Shown here: positions 1-12,020 of the stretch, one piece after another
Position numbering within the stretch: position 1 is the stretch's first letter
Layout of the letters: the number at the start of each line of letters is the position of its first letter
Origin: Ampullaceana balthica
Lineage: Eukaryota; Mollusca; Gastropoda; Lymnaeidae
Assembly (NCBI GenBank): GCA_944989445.1
Contig: CALYLW010000997.1
Coordinates: 303,751 to 367,750 of the forward strand
Direction of reading: 5' to 3'
DNA length: 64,000 nucleotides
Notes under the pieces: model-generated
Seen by the model: only the letters and a program-made list of their open reading frames with translations
Told to the model about the DNA's origin: nothing
Databases searched by the model: none
Position numbers and translations under genes: made by a program

Positions 1-425
1 TCCGATCGAGCTGAAATTTGGCACACGGCCCCGTCTAACCTAACAATGCATCGTATCAAAATTTCAGATCGATCGAACGTACCGTAATTAAATTAATGCA
101 TTTTTAGTTTATCCTAATATGAGGTATATAATTCAAATTCACGGTTTGTTATTGTTTTTTTTCCACGTGAAATTTTGAGTTGACGCGTTGAGGCGACCCG
201 TCGAAGCGCCGGGGCACTTTTGTTTACATTTTACGTGTCACGCTGAGCTCGGTCAAGCGAATCGGTGACCAGACTTTTCCCCTCTCACCCTCCAGGGTTA
301 TGAAGCAAACTTGAGTTAAGACAGATTCAGTCTGTAAATGTTTGAAAATAATCAATACTGTTAGTTATGTCTCATATATAAGGGATTTATAGTCAAAAAC
401 TTTGTTTTTACGGGTTTGTTTTATT
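1..425 (+). repeat. Dispersed repeat family A, partial copy
   Basis: The left part is cut by the window edge. It contains GATCGAGCTGAAATTTGGCA and ends in ATATAAGGGATTTATAGTC followed by AAAAACTTTGTTTTTACGGG. The same sequence recurs at 34733, 47271 and, inverted, at 54945-56205. No coding capacity was seen. Confidence 0.8.
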
Positions 426-557
426 TTACGGGTTTATTTTTTATTTCAGTGTCATGATCACAATTTAGGGGTGTGCAATTCTTTGTTCTCCTGTCTTATG
501 GCTATCGTGTCTAATGATGCTTTGTTTTATGATTTCTATGTCACACGGTCACACCGC

Positions 558-1413
558 TTCCTTGTCGCAAGGTATCCATGTATCAGGGTCTACTTGTATC
601 AATGTCTCCATGTATTAAGGCCTCCTTGTATCAGGGTATCCTTGAATCAATGTCACGTTGCATCAAGGGCTCCTTGTATCAATGTTTCCTTGTATCAGTG
701 TATCCATGTATCAATTTCACGTTGCATCAATGTCACGTTGTATCAATGTCTCCTTTGTATCAATGTCTCCTTTGTATCAAGGTTTCCTTGTATAAAGGTT
801 TCCTTGTATCAAGGTCTCCTTGTATCAAGGTTTCCTTGCATCAAGGTTTCCTTGTATCAAGGTTTCCTTGTATCAAGGTTTCCTTGTATCAAGGTTTCTT
901 TGTATCAGGGTATCCTTATATCAGGGTATCCTTGTATCAATGTCACGTTGTATCAAGGTATCCTTGTATCAAGTTCTCCTTGTATCAAGGTTTCCTTGTA
1001 TCAAGGTATCCTTGTATCAAGGTCTCCTTGTATCAAGGTCTCCTTGTATCAAAGTGTCCTTGTATCAAGGTTTCCTTGTATCAAGGTTTCCTTGTATCAA
1101 GGTTTCCTTGTATCAGGGTATCCTTGTATCAGGGTATCCTTGTATCAATGTCACATTGTATCAAGGTATCCTTGTATCAAGTTCTCCTTGTATCAAGGTC
1201 TCCTTGTATCAAGGTCTCCTTGTATCAAGGTCTCCTTGTATCAAGTACTCCTTGTATCAAGGTCTCCTTGTATCAAGTTCTCCTTTTATCAAGGTATCCT
1301 TGTATCAAGTTCTCCTATTATCAGTGTATCCTTGTATCAAGTTCTCCTTGTATCAAGTTCTCCTTGTATGAAGGTCTCCTTGTATCAGGGTATCCTTGTA
1401 TCAGAGTCTCGTA
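558..1413 (+). repeat. 16-bp minisatellite, about 53 units
   Basis: The unit is CCTTGTATCAAGGTTT with small variants (GTCT, GTAT, GTTC endings). CCTTG and CAAGG within each unit are inverted repeats. Because 16 is not a multiple of three and the unit has no stop on this strand, all three + frames stay open, giving long YQGFLVSRFPCIKVSL-type frames that are not genes. Confidence 0.93.
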
Positions 1414-2148
1414 ATGCTTATGATCTAAAGATCACCATGTTTAGCCAGTTCTTAAATTCACTGTTGCTGATCATAATCACCATCACATGATAACGCCAAA
1501 GCAAAGTCTCAAGTTCCCATCTTCGTGTTGCCCATTAATTTAATCATTTGGTTTTTATTATTTAGTCTGTATATATCATCCTTTCGTCTTGCATGCCCAT
1601 TTATTTATTTATGTATTCATTTATTTAATTTTTTTTTCCATATTATCTTAAGGCAGTTAAGTATATACTGGACTTATTTTATTTGGAAAAAAATGTTTTA
1701 CAAAATTATCGATAAAATTTTAAAAGATGATGTATGACTGCACTTGTATTGATATCCATGTCCAGGCAGAAAATGTACACCTGTAGCATTCTCGTTTGTA
1801 AAAAGTCAATGAACATTCTTAAGCGTTTTAAAAATTGTTCACGTTTTTTTTAATGAATACTGCATTATATTTAGAGTATAACAACGATTTATTTATGTCT
1901 CTGTTTCACTTGGGCAGAATAATTATTTTTCCTAAAGTTAAGAATGTTTAATTTTATCACTGTTTTCGGTTGTGATCAGATTTTAGTCAGGATTTATCTT
2001 TGTTTTTCTTCTTCAAATTAGTTAATTTTATTCCTTTATTATCACTGTTAGAAATGAATATGAGAATGAAATAAACCCATCAAATGTCTAAAACTTTAAC
2101 TTTTATGCTAAGCCTATCATTATTATAACAAGTGACTTTAAGGCTTAC
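1414..2148. other. AT-rich sequence, no feature recognised
   Basis: Low-complexity AT-rich DNA. I searched it for exon 4 of the minus-strand CuAO paralogue and saw no convincing candidate. Confidence 0.5.
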
Positions 2149-2305
2149 CTCACTGAGAAAGGGGCAGGATTAGTTCCTCCGGGGCGGTTCAACAGTTGAC
2201 AATTCTTCACTCTAGGCAAAGGTCCACATATCCACTCCTCAACGACTGCTGGTGTTTTGTCGCCTCGTTGCAGCATAACGTACGCCCTTCTCTCAAAATA
2301 ACCGC
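2149..2305 (-). CDS. CuAO paralogue exon 3
   Basis: Acceptor TTTTCAAG|GCGGT, donor GTGAG|GTAAGC. It encodes YFERRAYVMLQRGDKTPAVV, EEWICGPLPRV and ends TNPAPFSV plus a split Arg. It is closer to the general family pattern (RRAxVxxRRG, VGPLP) than the + strand copy. Confidence 0.88.
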
Positions 2306-5300
2306 CTTGAAAATACAATAAAAAAAAACATTTTGCATTTTATTAACACACAAACGCCCAGTTCGTTGTTACTTATTTTTTAATATACCGATTTTTAATA
2401 TGACACAGTATAACGCTTGGAATAGTCCTATATTATTAAAATGTAAATACGCATTATTATTTAAACTTGTCAATTTTCATACTGTCTCCGACACAGTTAG
2501 TAAGCAATGTCCAAAAATCAAGAATTATTTCGTACTATTACTAGTTGCCAAGATATTATTATTATTATTATTATTTTAAGTTGAAAATTTGACGTCTTTT
2601 AGAAAGTTATAAATATTTCTAATGAGAATATTTTTAAATAAATAGTCGGCAGCTAACTCAAGATCACAGTATCGCAGTAAAATGTTGGCATTTTAAGAGA
2701 GGTTTACATGGAAATTAGCTAAGCTTCAATATATATATATACAAGGAAACTTTGATATAAGGAAACCTTGATACAAGGAGACTTTGATACAATGAGACGC
2801 ATTTGTTGTCTGTCTGTCTGTCTGTCTGTCTGTTCCCTAATAACTCAAGATCCAGACAACCAAATAACGTGAAATTTGGTACACGTACACAACATTATAC
2901 CGGAAAGGTTATTAAACAGGTTTCGTTCCATAAATATAAGATACTGGGGGCCGTGGGCCCAAAATGTAATTTTTCCTTATATGAGCTATATAAAATAAAA
3001 ATTATTGAAAATTAAGACGTAAAATAATGACGCAAAATAATAAACATTTTGGTGTCGAGATTAACAAGAAGGCGACTATCGCCATAAAATAATTGTTTTG
3101 TTATTGTTGCTTTGTTGTTGTTGCTTTTGTTGTTGCTTTTGTTGTTGTAGTTGTTGTTTTGTTGTTGTTGCTTTGTTGTTGTTGCTGTTGTTGTTGTAGT
3201 TGTTGTTTTGTTGTTGTTTTGTTGTTGATGTTTTTGTTGTTGTTTTGTTTTTGTTGTTGTTGCTGTTGTTGTTTTTGTTGCTGTTGCTGTTGTTGCTTTT
3301 GTGTTGTTTTTGCTGTTGTTGTTGTTGTCCACATCCCTTGCCCTGCGACGACAATGTCCTTCATGTTGTTGTTGCTTTGTTGTTGTTGCTGTTGTAGTTG
3401 TTGTTTTGTTGTTGTTGCTTTGTTGTTGTTGCTGTTTTTGTTGTAGTTGTTGTTTTGTTGTTGTTTTGTTGTTGATTTTGTTGTTTTTGTTGTTGTTTTG
3501 TTTTTGTTGTTTTGTTTTTGTTTTTTTTGTTGCTGTTGCTGTTTCTGTTGTTGTTTTTGTCGTTGTTGCTGTTGTTGTTGCTGTTGTTGTTGTAGTTGTT
3601 GTTTTGTTGTTGTTGCTTTGTTGTTGTTGCTGTTGTTGTTGTTTGTTGTTGTTTTGTTGTTGTTGTTTTTGTTGTTGTTTTGTTTTTGTTGTTTGTTTTT
3701 GTTGTTTTGTTGCTGTTGTTGTTTTTGTTGTTGTTGCTGTTGTTGTTAAACCCGGGAAAGCCGGGTACTTGTCCCTAGTATATATACATATAAGACGCAT
3801 TTGTTGTCTGTCTGTCGTCTGTCTGTTCCCTTATAAGTCAAGATCCAGACAACCACATAACGTGAAATTTGGTACACGTACACAAAATTATACCGGAAAG
3901 GTTATTAAACAGGTTTCGTTACATATATAAAAGATACTGGGGGCCGGGGGCCCACATGTAGTTTTTTCCTTATATGAGCTATATAAAATAAAAATTATTG
4001 AAAATTAAGACGTAAAATAATTTAAAAAATTTGTTTCGAGATTAACAAGATGGCGTTTATTGCAATAAAATAATGTGACGTGACGTCATAGTTTGAGTTC
4101 AAATTAATTTGTAAATAGCAAATAAAGTAAAAAGAGCAGTGGTTATTTTAATTTAATTTTTTTTAATGCTAATATCCCCCAGTGTGTGTGTGTGTTTAAG
4201 TATGTGTGTTTACGTGTGTCAATCAGTGAGTAAGTGTCTTTTTGTTGTGAACTAAATGTTATGAAACGGTTTATTTTTATGTTTGATAATGTTGCGCCTC
4301 TAACAAGATTAAGTATATATTTTTTAAAATGTGTTTGCAAATTACATCTTTTTAACTTTACACTGCTTCTTTTATGTATTTACTAGATGTATGCTATCCA
4401 GTCGTTTGATCAAGCTTTGTCCTTTTATAATTTAGCGTTGGAGTCAATACTATCGTCCATCCCTAGGTGGCATAAACACTTTAGCTAAGCAACTGTGTTT
4501 ATACATTTTGCATAACTTAAACTAAACCAGCAGGGTAAATCTTAAGCTCAAACCTTGTGTTTCGAAATGTTTCTTTAAAACAAATCAACCCCATACACAC
4601 CTGACATAAAAATTAATCTCTATATATTAAATGGGATAGGTTCTTAAACAGGTTTCGTTCCACATATATAAGATACCGCTCGCCGGGGGCCAGAAATGTA
4701 GTTTTTTTCTTAATATGAGCTATATAACAATAAAAAAATAAAACATTTCTCCTATTTCCCGTGTAGGTAGAAGCATGAAACTTTTGGTGGTTGTTAAGTA
4801 ACATTCGGCGATGGTAACAGGTAAAAAAATTATATAAATTATCACTTACTGGGGGCCGAGGCCGAAATGTAGTTTGGTTTCTTATATTTAAAACTGACTC
4901 AACACTAATTCTCCAACTTCCCGTGAAGGTAGAAGCATGAAACTATGGGAACTTGCTCAATACATTATTATGACGATAATTGGTGAAAAAGAATGTAAAC
5001 ATTTAAACTCATGGGTGGCTGTTGGCCCCAAACCCGTTTTTTTCCTTATATGGACTATACAAAACTGAATCAACACCAATTCCTCATATTCCCAAGTAGG
5101 TAGAAGCATGAACATTTGGAAAGTCGTTGAGTACCCTCCCGCAATGGTAACAGTGGGAAAAAAATAAAATTATCACTAAGGGGGGGAGGGCGGGGGCCCC
5201 AACGTACTTTTTTTCTTAAATGAGCTATATAAATCAGGCTCATCATTAAATCTCCGATTTCCTGTGTAGGTAGAAGCATGAAAATTTGAGAAGTTGTTAT

Positions 5301-5769
5301 GTACCCTCCCAAAATGGTAACTGGCGAAACATTAATAAAAATTATCACTCACTGGGTGGTCAGAGGCCTGAATGTAGTGGGTTTTTTTTTCATATATAAA
5401 ACTGACTCATCAATAATTCTCCAACTTACCGTGTAAGTAGAAGAATGAAACTTTGGGAAGTTTTTGAGTACCCTCGCGCGATGGTAACGTGCTAAAAAAA
5501 AATTATAACATTATCACTCACTAGGGGTCTTGGGCCCAAATGTAGGTTTTTTTCTTGTATGAGCTTTATTAAACAGACTCATCATTAAATATCCAATTTC
5601 CGATGTACGTAGGAGCATGAAACTTTGGGAAGTTGTTGAATACTCTACCGCAATGATAACATACGAAACAAATTAAATTATCAGCTCGATATGATGCAAA
5701 TAAACAGTTTTGTACGCTTCTACAGAAAACCTTATTTTAAACCCTGGGAAGCCGGGTACTTGCCCCTAG

Positions 5770-5824
<55 letters not shown>

Positions 5825-6494
5825 AAGAGAGAGAGATACAGTTTTCAATAAATGGAATTAATTTGGGTAGACACACATTCGCACGCACATGCACGCTCAC
5901 ACACAAATATATATATATATATATATTCGAGCAAATAGCCCGTTTTATATAATTTAAAAAATGTTTGTTTCTGCCCGTTCTTTTCCCCCTTTTTCAAACA
6001 TGACTAAGGCTTTTCAACGATAATCGAATTTGAAAGCGAGAATCGGTTTTAAATTTCACAAAACGACAATCGAATTTGATTTAGCCAGATTTATGAATTG
6101 AAATCCAGCCGGAGCAGAAGCCGGATTTGTAAAAATTGCCGGTTTTCAGATTTGCCGGATCCGCTGCTATAATTAATTTATATTTTATCTCAAACCCAGC
6201 AAACCGTATTTGGCCGGATTTATGAAGCAAATTTCTGCCAGAGCCTGATTAGTAAATATGTCCGCTGGTCGTTCTTGTAATAAATAACCCTTTAAAAAAA
6301 GTTTTTGATTACAAATCCCAACGAGCACCGCTCAAAATAAAAAAAAACTGCACCAAAAATAACTCGTTTTGAACGTCGTTCAATATGTAAATGAGGTTTA
6401 ATTTTTTCCGCAAATGATTGGCTGTAGGAGTCTGTAGGAATATGAGGGACCAATGCTGTCGATGAACGGTCAGAACATTGCCTTTTATTATATA

Positions 6495-6578
<84 letters not shown>

Positions 6579-7468
6579 ATATATGTATTTGTTACGGCCG
6601 AAGCCCGAAATCGGCCACTCCGTGAAATGGCCGGCCTGCTCACGAAATAGCCTAGGTCGATTGGCCAAAGCCCGAAGAAAGAAGTCATAACAGATTGAAG
6701 TTTGTCAGTAAAATTTAATGCTTAACATTAATTGTTATTTTCAACTGATAAAAAATTAGAGAAAAAAGTGAAACATAAAAAGTATACTAAATTATTTCTT
6801 TCTATTATCATCATTACAACAGGATTTATTTTTATGGCAATTTGAATATATAATCGTTTGTTCGTCATACATTAGCAGTGATTTGTTGCACACTTAGTAC
6901 TGCAATGCCATCGAGTGTAGCCTTGGCCACCAGTCACTGATTGGGAAGACGCAACGTTTCGTAATGAATTTTCTTCTGTGCCCACGGATTCTAGTGTGAG
7001 CAGTTATTGGCGTACAGTTGTTTGAGAACACCATTTTCTACTCCTAGCTTGTAGAATCCATACTCATCGTTCATGACAACTGCAAGAACTCTTCTTTAAT
7101 CACCGCGACCTCTGCCAATAACTGGTATATGAATGTGGATGTTATCTCTTAATTTTTTGCTTGGAATTTTGCATCGAAATTTCTAAGCATTTTCGCACCT
7201 CGACCTTGCAAACTGTTGACCTCCTCTTCCTGATTTCTAGTTTATTATGATGACATAACCGTCAAGTTATTTACCGCCGCATCCTTCTTCTTGCTTCACT
7301 GCAGATTCCCCAATCTGCATGCAGATATTTGCTGAAGGATTCACAAAAATGGGCCGAACTACACTCTTTTTCACATACTATGCAGACCTTTTTCACATGT
7401 TTATAGTCAGGCAACCGGTCTGAACTTTCCGATTGTGCCACCACCAGCACGGCAGCATCTCCAGTTCC

Positions 7469-7551
<83 letters not shown>

Positions 7552-8995
7552 GTGTAAGAAAATTAATAAAATTTCACTTACAATCTACTCCGAGTCGATG
7601 AATGCTGGAAGTAAAATACATGTATAACCCTTCATCATTTATTATGGTTTATTTGACTCTTTAAGAAAGAGTGTTTTAAAAACATGCGTGAAAATTGAAG
7701 ACAAAAGCTGATCTAAGTTCTCCAAGGGTAAGATTTTCTGGTTCTTTTAAAAATAAAGACAAAGGTCAAATAAAATGTATCAAACTACACTATAATTAAT
7801 GTAAATATTTTTTTCTTATAATGAATTCTATCATTTTTTCCCATATGACGAAGTCTTAGCATCGTAATTTCATGATTTACTAACTTTTAAACCTACAGTT
7901 ATTTCTAAATGACACATTTTAAAACATCGAAATTCGTTAGATCTTTAATAATTTGTCAAACATAACGAAGCTATTAATGACTATACGGCAAAAAAAGAAA
8001 TAATTTCAACGCAGCTCAGATGGTAATTATCTTATTGTTTAAGAAACAGGGGCGACAAACCATGGTGATGTTTGTAGGCGCTTTCTTTGTCCACGACAAT
8101 GTCGGCTGTCACTATGTAGCTTGACCTTATATCTGGAATCGATGAATTTTTCACCTTGGTATCGTCGCTTTTAACGAGAAACTCCCTCAGCTGTGAGAGG
8201 AATAATAAATGTAAACATTTACTGCCTTCAAATCTTGTGAGTCGTTGGGTACTTAACTGTGTCGTATCTTTTAAACCTTATGGAAAATGTGTTTAAACAG
8301 TTCTTATTTTTCATTGGACACAAAAGCCAGCGGCGCACCTCTAGTAGTGTCTCTCCCTTTGGACCGCTATTAGCCGCAAGATGAAAATCTGCAGTTAACC
8401 GAATGTCCCACTTGCAGGCAGTTCGCCCATCACCTTGTTTAGAGCGTTATACAATTTAATTTATTATTTTTCGCACAATCATGTGCACATTAAAATACGT
8501 GAACTTGGTTCAATTTCAACAATTTCCCTACGGTAATCACCTTTGCATTATTTGTATGTTTGACAGATTTCTTTCTTAAAAAGTTGCATTTAAATGCCAA
8601 AGCGATCTCTGTTTGGCTAAAGTCTAACATTGCTACTATTTGCTACTAAAACGCCGAACTTATTAATATCCATAACATCCTTCTAAATTTTTGTGTCTCT
8701 AACTAAATCTAAATCGTGAGTGTTTTAAATTTCAATGTCACCAGCATTGTAATTTATGTATAAAAAAGTTTTAAAAACTAAAATCTCTACACATTTGGCT
8801 TACATTTTTTAGCTCAGCCTTAGTGAGGTCATGAAAAGGTCCAGGACAATGCGGCTCCGTTAGGTCGCTCTTGTTGCCATGGGGGGCAGAACCCTCAGAG
8901 CTACAAAACTTGCACCTATTCTCAGCATAGATCGTTGGAAGTTGCAAGCATATTAGAAGTGAAAGAGTAGTTAAAATTGAAAAAGGTGACGCCAT
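2149..8995 (-). CDS. Copper amine oxidase family paralogue, 5' three exons (partial, runs off left edge)
   Basis: Three exons on the minus strand (8995-8804, 8190-8061, 2305-2149) join in frame to about 159 residues: a signal peptide, CxxC (Cys28, Cys31), GPFHDLTKAELKN, an N2 strand with IVTADIVVDKESAY, and GGYFERRAYVMLQRGD. Intron phases 0, 1 and 2 are those of the + strand gene and exon lengths are close (192/130/157 against 204/145/154). The remaining exons (N3 and the catalytic domain) are not visible; I found no convincing exon 4 between 1 and 2140. It is oriented head-to-head with the other gene, ATG to ATG about 6.9 kb. Whether it keeps the active site cannot be judged from this window. 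Confidence 0.85.
2739..2795 (-). repeat. Short inverted copy of the 16-bp minisatellite
   Basis: Three to four units of the same 16-bp motif, in the opposite orientation to the array at 558-1413, directly precede the first repeat-C element. Confidence 0.75.
2796..3778 (+). repeat. Dispersed repeat family C with long TTG/TGC array
   Basis: The head is GCATTTGTTGTCTGTCTGTC and GTGAAATTTGGTACACGTAC. The middle (3085-3747) is an imperfect TTG/TGC trinucleotide array. The tail is a hairpin ACCCGGGAAAGCCGGGTACT followed by TATATA. The array gives open frames of poly-Cys/Val/Leu or poly-Gln/Asn/Thr, which are not genes. An inverted copy lies at 58858-59640. Confidence 0.85.
3790..5775 (+). repeat. 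Second repeat-C copy with six degenerate ~170-bp tandem units
   Basis: The same head as the preceding copy, then no TTG array but tandem units each containing GTAGGTAGAAGCATGAAA near 4765, 4928, 5098, 5268, 5437 and 5606. It ends in the same tail, CTGGGAAGCCGGGTACTTGC, at 5736-5760. Confidence 0.75.
5776..5935. repeat. (TA)n microsatellites
   Basis: TA tracts at 5776-5821 and 5908-5925, separated by GAGA and CACACA-rich sequence. Confidence 0.9.
6290..6493 (-). repeat. Dispersed repeat family D
   Basis: It contains AACTCGTTTTGAACGTCGTT and CTGTAGGAGTCTGTAGGA. An inverted copy is at 48480-48690. A (TA)n tract follows at 6494-6585. Confidence 0.7.
6494..6585. repeat. (TA)n microsatellite
   Basis: About 90 bases of TA with a few interruptions, between repeat D and a KRBA2-like transposon fragment. 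Confidence 0.95.
6592..7467 (-). mobile_element. KRBA2-like integrase transposon, degenerate C-terminal fragment
   Basis: Read on the minus strand with frameshifts, it shows SLQGRGAKMLRNF, GRGRGDL-like, ITAHTRIRGHRRKF/SLESVGTEENSLRNVASS and WHCSTKCATN, which is the C-terminal region of KRAB-A-domain-containing-2-like integrases as I recall it. Many stops and frameshifts make it a dead fossil. The left border has palindromic GGCCGAAGCCCGAAATCGGC. It sits in intron 2 of the CuAO paralogue. Confidence 0.6.
7468..7548. repeat. (TA)n microsatellite
   Basis: About 80 bases of uninterrupted TA. Confidence 0.95.
7549..8060. other. Remaining intron 2 of CuAO paralogue
   Basis: AT-rich sequence without recognisable features. 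Confidence 0.5.
8061..8190 (-). CDS. CuAO paralogue exon 2
   Basis: Acceptor CTCTCACAG|CTGAGG, donor CACCATG|GTTTGT (weak beyond GT). It encodes LREFLVKSDD and SSYIVTADIVVDKESAYKHH. Entry phase 0 and exit phase 1 are the same as exon 2 of the + strand gene. Confidence 0.8.
8804..8995 (-). CDS. CuAO paralogue exon 1
   Basis: It begins MASPFSILTTLSLLICLQLP, a clear signal peptide, and ends in GPFHDLTKAELKN at donor AAT|GTAAGC. The open frame extends further upstream, but the first 80 codons look non-coding, so ATG 8995, which opens the signal peptide, was preferred. Confidence 0.85.
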
Positions 8996-9098
8996 GGCGC
9001 ATAACTGGATGACTAACAGAGATCGACTCTTGATTTGAGAACTTTTATCCAGAGATAATGTCTTATGGTAGACACGTTTTGCATAGAAATGGTTTAGC

Positions 9099-9174
9099 AT
9101 TGGTTGACAGCGACGGTAAGTCAAAAGCCAAGCCCATTGGTTGAAAAGAAAAGCGCTGTCAATCGTGTGATTGG
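9099..9174 (-). promoter_or_regulatory. CCAAT-box cluster upstream of the minus-strand CuAO paralogue
   Basis: On the minus strand CCAAT occurs at 9103-9099, 9140-9136 and 9174-9170, about 105-180 bases upstream of the ATG at 8995. The middle one lies in TCAACCAATGGGCTT (9144-9130), shared with the + strand gene. Confidence 0.45.
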
Positions 9175-9199
9175 TGGAGAACTTTAGAGTTTGTCGATA

Positions 9200-10384
9200 T
9201 TCAATATGTTGACAGTTGGCCTCAATAAAATTCATGTTGGTTTAGCATAATGCAGAGGTTCGCAAAACAGTTGAAATGAGCGACATATTTGATTAGAAAA
9301 ACGTACCAAATCGAGTTAACATTAAAATATTTGTCGGAAATATCAACATTTCTTTACCACAATCTTCCCCTTTGGGCTTAACCATCAGTAGTCATGTATT
9401 ATAAGCTAACAAAAAGAGAGGTTAAAATTAACAACTATCAGTTCAGTGACCGTTAAGTGAGATCGATTCCAACTATCCGACTTAAATGCTCCAATCAGAT
9501 GCTTAGAAAAGTTGACCAAACAAACTGAAACAGCCCAGTAGTATCTGACTTTGCATACGTTGAACACCTGGCCAAGTAATAAATGGACTTACAAATCTTT
9601 TATTTTCGCAGGTTGTTAAAAATGTGTTTTTATTGCTCTGCGCATATTGATTTTAGAGAGGTCGCAGTTTTAAACCGCTTCAATTTTGATGTTACACAAC
9701 TTTTTTTTTAAAGTTTCATCTGTCCTAAAGAAATTGTTTACACTAAGTTTTCAGATTGAACTCCAGAATTTGTTTATCTATACCAAATCATGAATAAAAT
9801 TACAATCCGCAAATTGACTAACTTTATTCGTTTTAATATTTCATGAACTTTTCAATAGTTCTCGAAGTTATTAATTTTTCATTTAATAATCTGCTCACAA
9901 TTGAGAAAATGATAGTATCACTGTGTTTAATAAGATACGATTTTTAAATTTAAAATTATTAAAATTCGTTGTGACAGAAAATCCCGCAATAGTTTTATTT
10001 TTTTTTAACTCTAACGACTTTGCCTGATTTTCAAATGTTCCACGGTTTCGTTTCTTATGGTTAAATTTTAAAAAAAGGATTGCTTTACGAAAGATACAAA
10101 GTCGTCGACAACAGACCATGAGGCTTTTTTTTCAGAGCATAATAGAAACTTTATGTTAATTTAAAAAACTTTTCGAATGATGCATTGGTGAGTGTTGTAA
10201 AGAGGCTGGTACAAATACATTCTTGGGGTTTAATAATATGTCTTACATTAAATTAAAGACTTTCCTCACGCAAAGAACAATATTTATTTTCAGGAGTAAA
10301 TCTTGGTTTGTTGCATTTATTAGATTACAAGTAAAAATAGACCAAATACTATTGAAATATTTATTATTTTAATTGCCTTTAGGC
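9200..10384. other. Intergenic AT-rich sequence
   Basis: Nothing recognised between the paralogue's CCAAT cluster and the 43-bp minisatellite. Short open frames here lack family motifs. Confidence 0.5.
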
Positions 10385-12020
10385 TGATGAATCCTGGTGA
10401 AGTGTATGAATTCTCCAGTGAACTGAGGGTTCCTCTGAGTCTACCCAGCTCTGATGTGTACTTGGCAGTTGTCACCCTGAAGTCTACCCAGCTATGCTGT
10501 GTACCTCACAGTAGCCACCCTTGAGTCTATCCAGCTCTGATGTGTACCTAGCAGTAGTCACCCCTGAGTCTATAAAACTCTAAAGTATACTTTGCAGTAG
10601 TCATCCCTGATTCTATCAAGCTCTGAAGTGTACCTGCCAGTAGTCACCCCTGATTCTATCCAGCTCTGAAGTGTACCTGCCAGTAGTCACCCCCGAGTCT
10701 ATCCAGCTCTGATGTGTAACTAGCTGTAGTCATCCCTGATTCTATCCAGCTCTGAAGTGTACATGCCAGTAGTCACCCCTGATTCTATCCAGCTCTGATG
10801 TGTAACTAGCTGTAGTCACCTCTGAGTCTATCCAGCTCTGAAGTGTACCTGCCAGTAGTCACCCCTGAGTCTATCCAGCTCTGAAGTGTACCTGCCAGTA
10901 GTCACCCCTGAGTCTATCCAGCTCTGATGTGTAACTAGCTGTAGTCACCTCTGAGTCTATCCAGCTCTGAAGTGTACCTGCCAGTAGTCACCCCTGAGTC
11001 TATCCAGCTCTGAAGTGTACCTGCCAGTAGTCACCCCTGAGTCTATCCAGCTCTGATGTGTAACTAGCTGTAGTCATCCCTGAGTCTATCCAGCTCTGAA
11101 GTGTACCTGCCAATAGTCACCCCTGAGTCTATCCAGCTCTGATGTGTACCTAGCAGTAACCACCCCTGAGTCTATCCAGCTCTGAAGTGTACCTGCCAGT
11201 AGTCACCCCTGAGTCTATCCAGCTCTGATGTGTAACTAGCTGTAGTCACCCCTGAGTCTATCCAGCTCTGAAGAGTACCTGCCAGTAGTCACCCGTGAGT
11301 CTATCCAGCTCTGATGTGTACCTAGCAGTAACCACCCCTGAGTTTATCCAGTTCTTATGTGTACCTAGCAGTATTCACCTCCGAGTCTATGCAGTGCTCA
11401 TGTGTACCTGGCAGTAGTACCACCGGAGTCTATCCATCTCTGATGTATACCTGGTAGTAGTCGCACCTGAGTTTATCCAGCTCTGATGTGTATGTGGCAG
11501 TAGTCCCACCGGAGTCTATCCAGCTCTGATGTGTACCTAGCAGTAATCACCACTGAGTCTGTCCAGCTGTGATGAGTACCTAGCATTAGCCACCATTGAG
11601 TCTATCCAACGATGATGTGTACCTAGCAGTTGTCACCCCTGAATCTATCCAGTTCTGATGTGTACCTGGCATTAGTCACACCTGAGCTTATCCAGTTATG
11701 ATGTGTACCTGACAGTAGCCCCCTTGACTCTATCCAGCTCTGATGTGTACAAGGCAGTAGCCACACTTGAGTCTATCCAGCTCTGATGTCTATCTAGCAG
11801 TAGCCCCCCTTGAGTCTATCCAGTTCTGATGAATACCTGGCAGTAGCCCCGCCCCCTTTACGCTATCCAGCTCTGACGTGTACGTGGTAGTAGTCACCAT
11901 TTGACTTGATACAGATCTTACATGCACCTGGCAGTAATCACCTCTCAGTCTATCCAGCTCTGATGTGTACCGAGCAGTAGTCTCAATTGAGTCTCTCCAG
12001 CTCTGATGTGTACCTGGTAT
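10385..12020 (+). repeat. 43-bp minisatellite, about 38 units
   Basis: The unit contains GAGTCTATCCAGCTCTGATG, then TGTACCTGGCAGTAGTCACC, with period 43. Central units (10680-11330) are most uniform and show a higher-order alternation of ACCTGCCAGT and AACTAGCTGT variants; both edges are degenerate. It lies between the two divergent CuAO promoters. Confidence 0.92.

Noticed and set aside
402..1490. Long open frames of YQGFLVSRFP-type repeats
   Set aside because: They are translations of a 16-bp minisatellite that is stop-free in all three frames; there are no gene signals.
1..2140. Exon 4 of the minus-strand CuAO paralogue
   Set aside because: No acceptor plus RPFTPxD-like coding found; it probably lies beyond the left edge.
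3012..3930. Poly-Gln/Asn/Thr and poly-Cys/Val/Leu open frames (also 58829-59428)
   Set aside because: Product of a TTG/CAA trinucleotide array within a dispersed repeat; frames are open on both strands.
6453..7627. YIYIYI open frames (also 49882-50102, 61652-61891, 62387-62653)
   Set aside because: Translations of (TA)n microsatellites.
10385..12020. CRISPR-like regular repeats (also 32390-32862)
   Set aside because: Units are directly abutting with no unique spacers; these are eukaryotic minisatellites.
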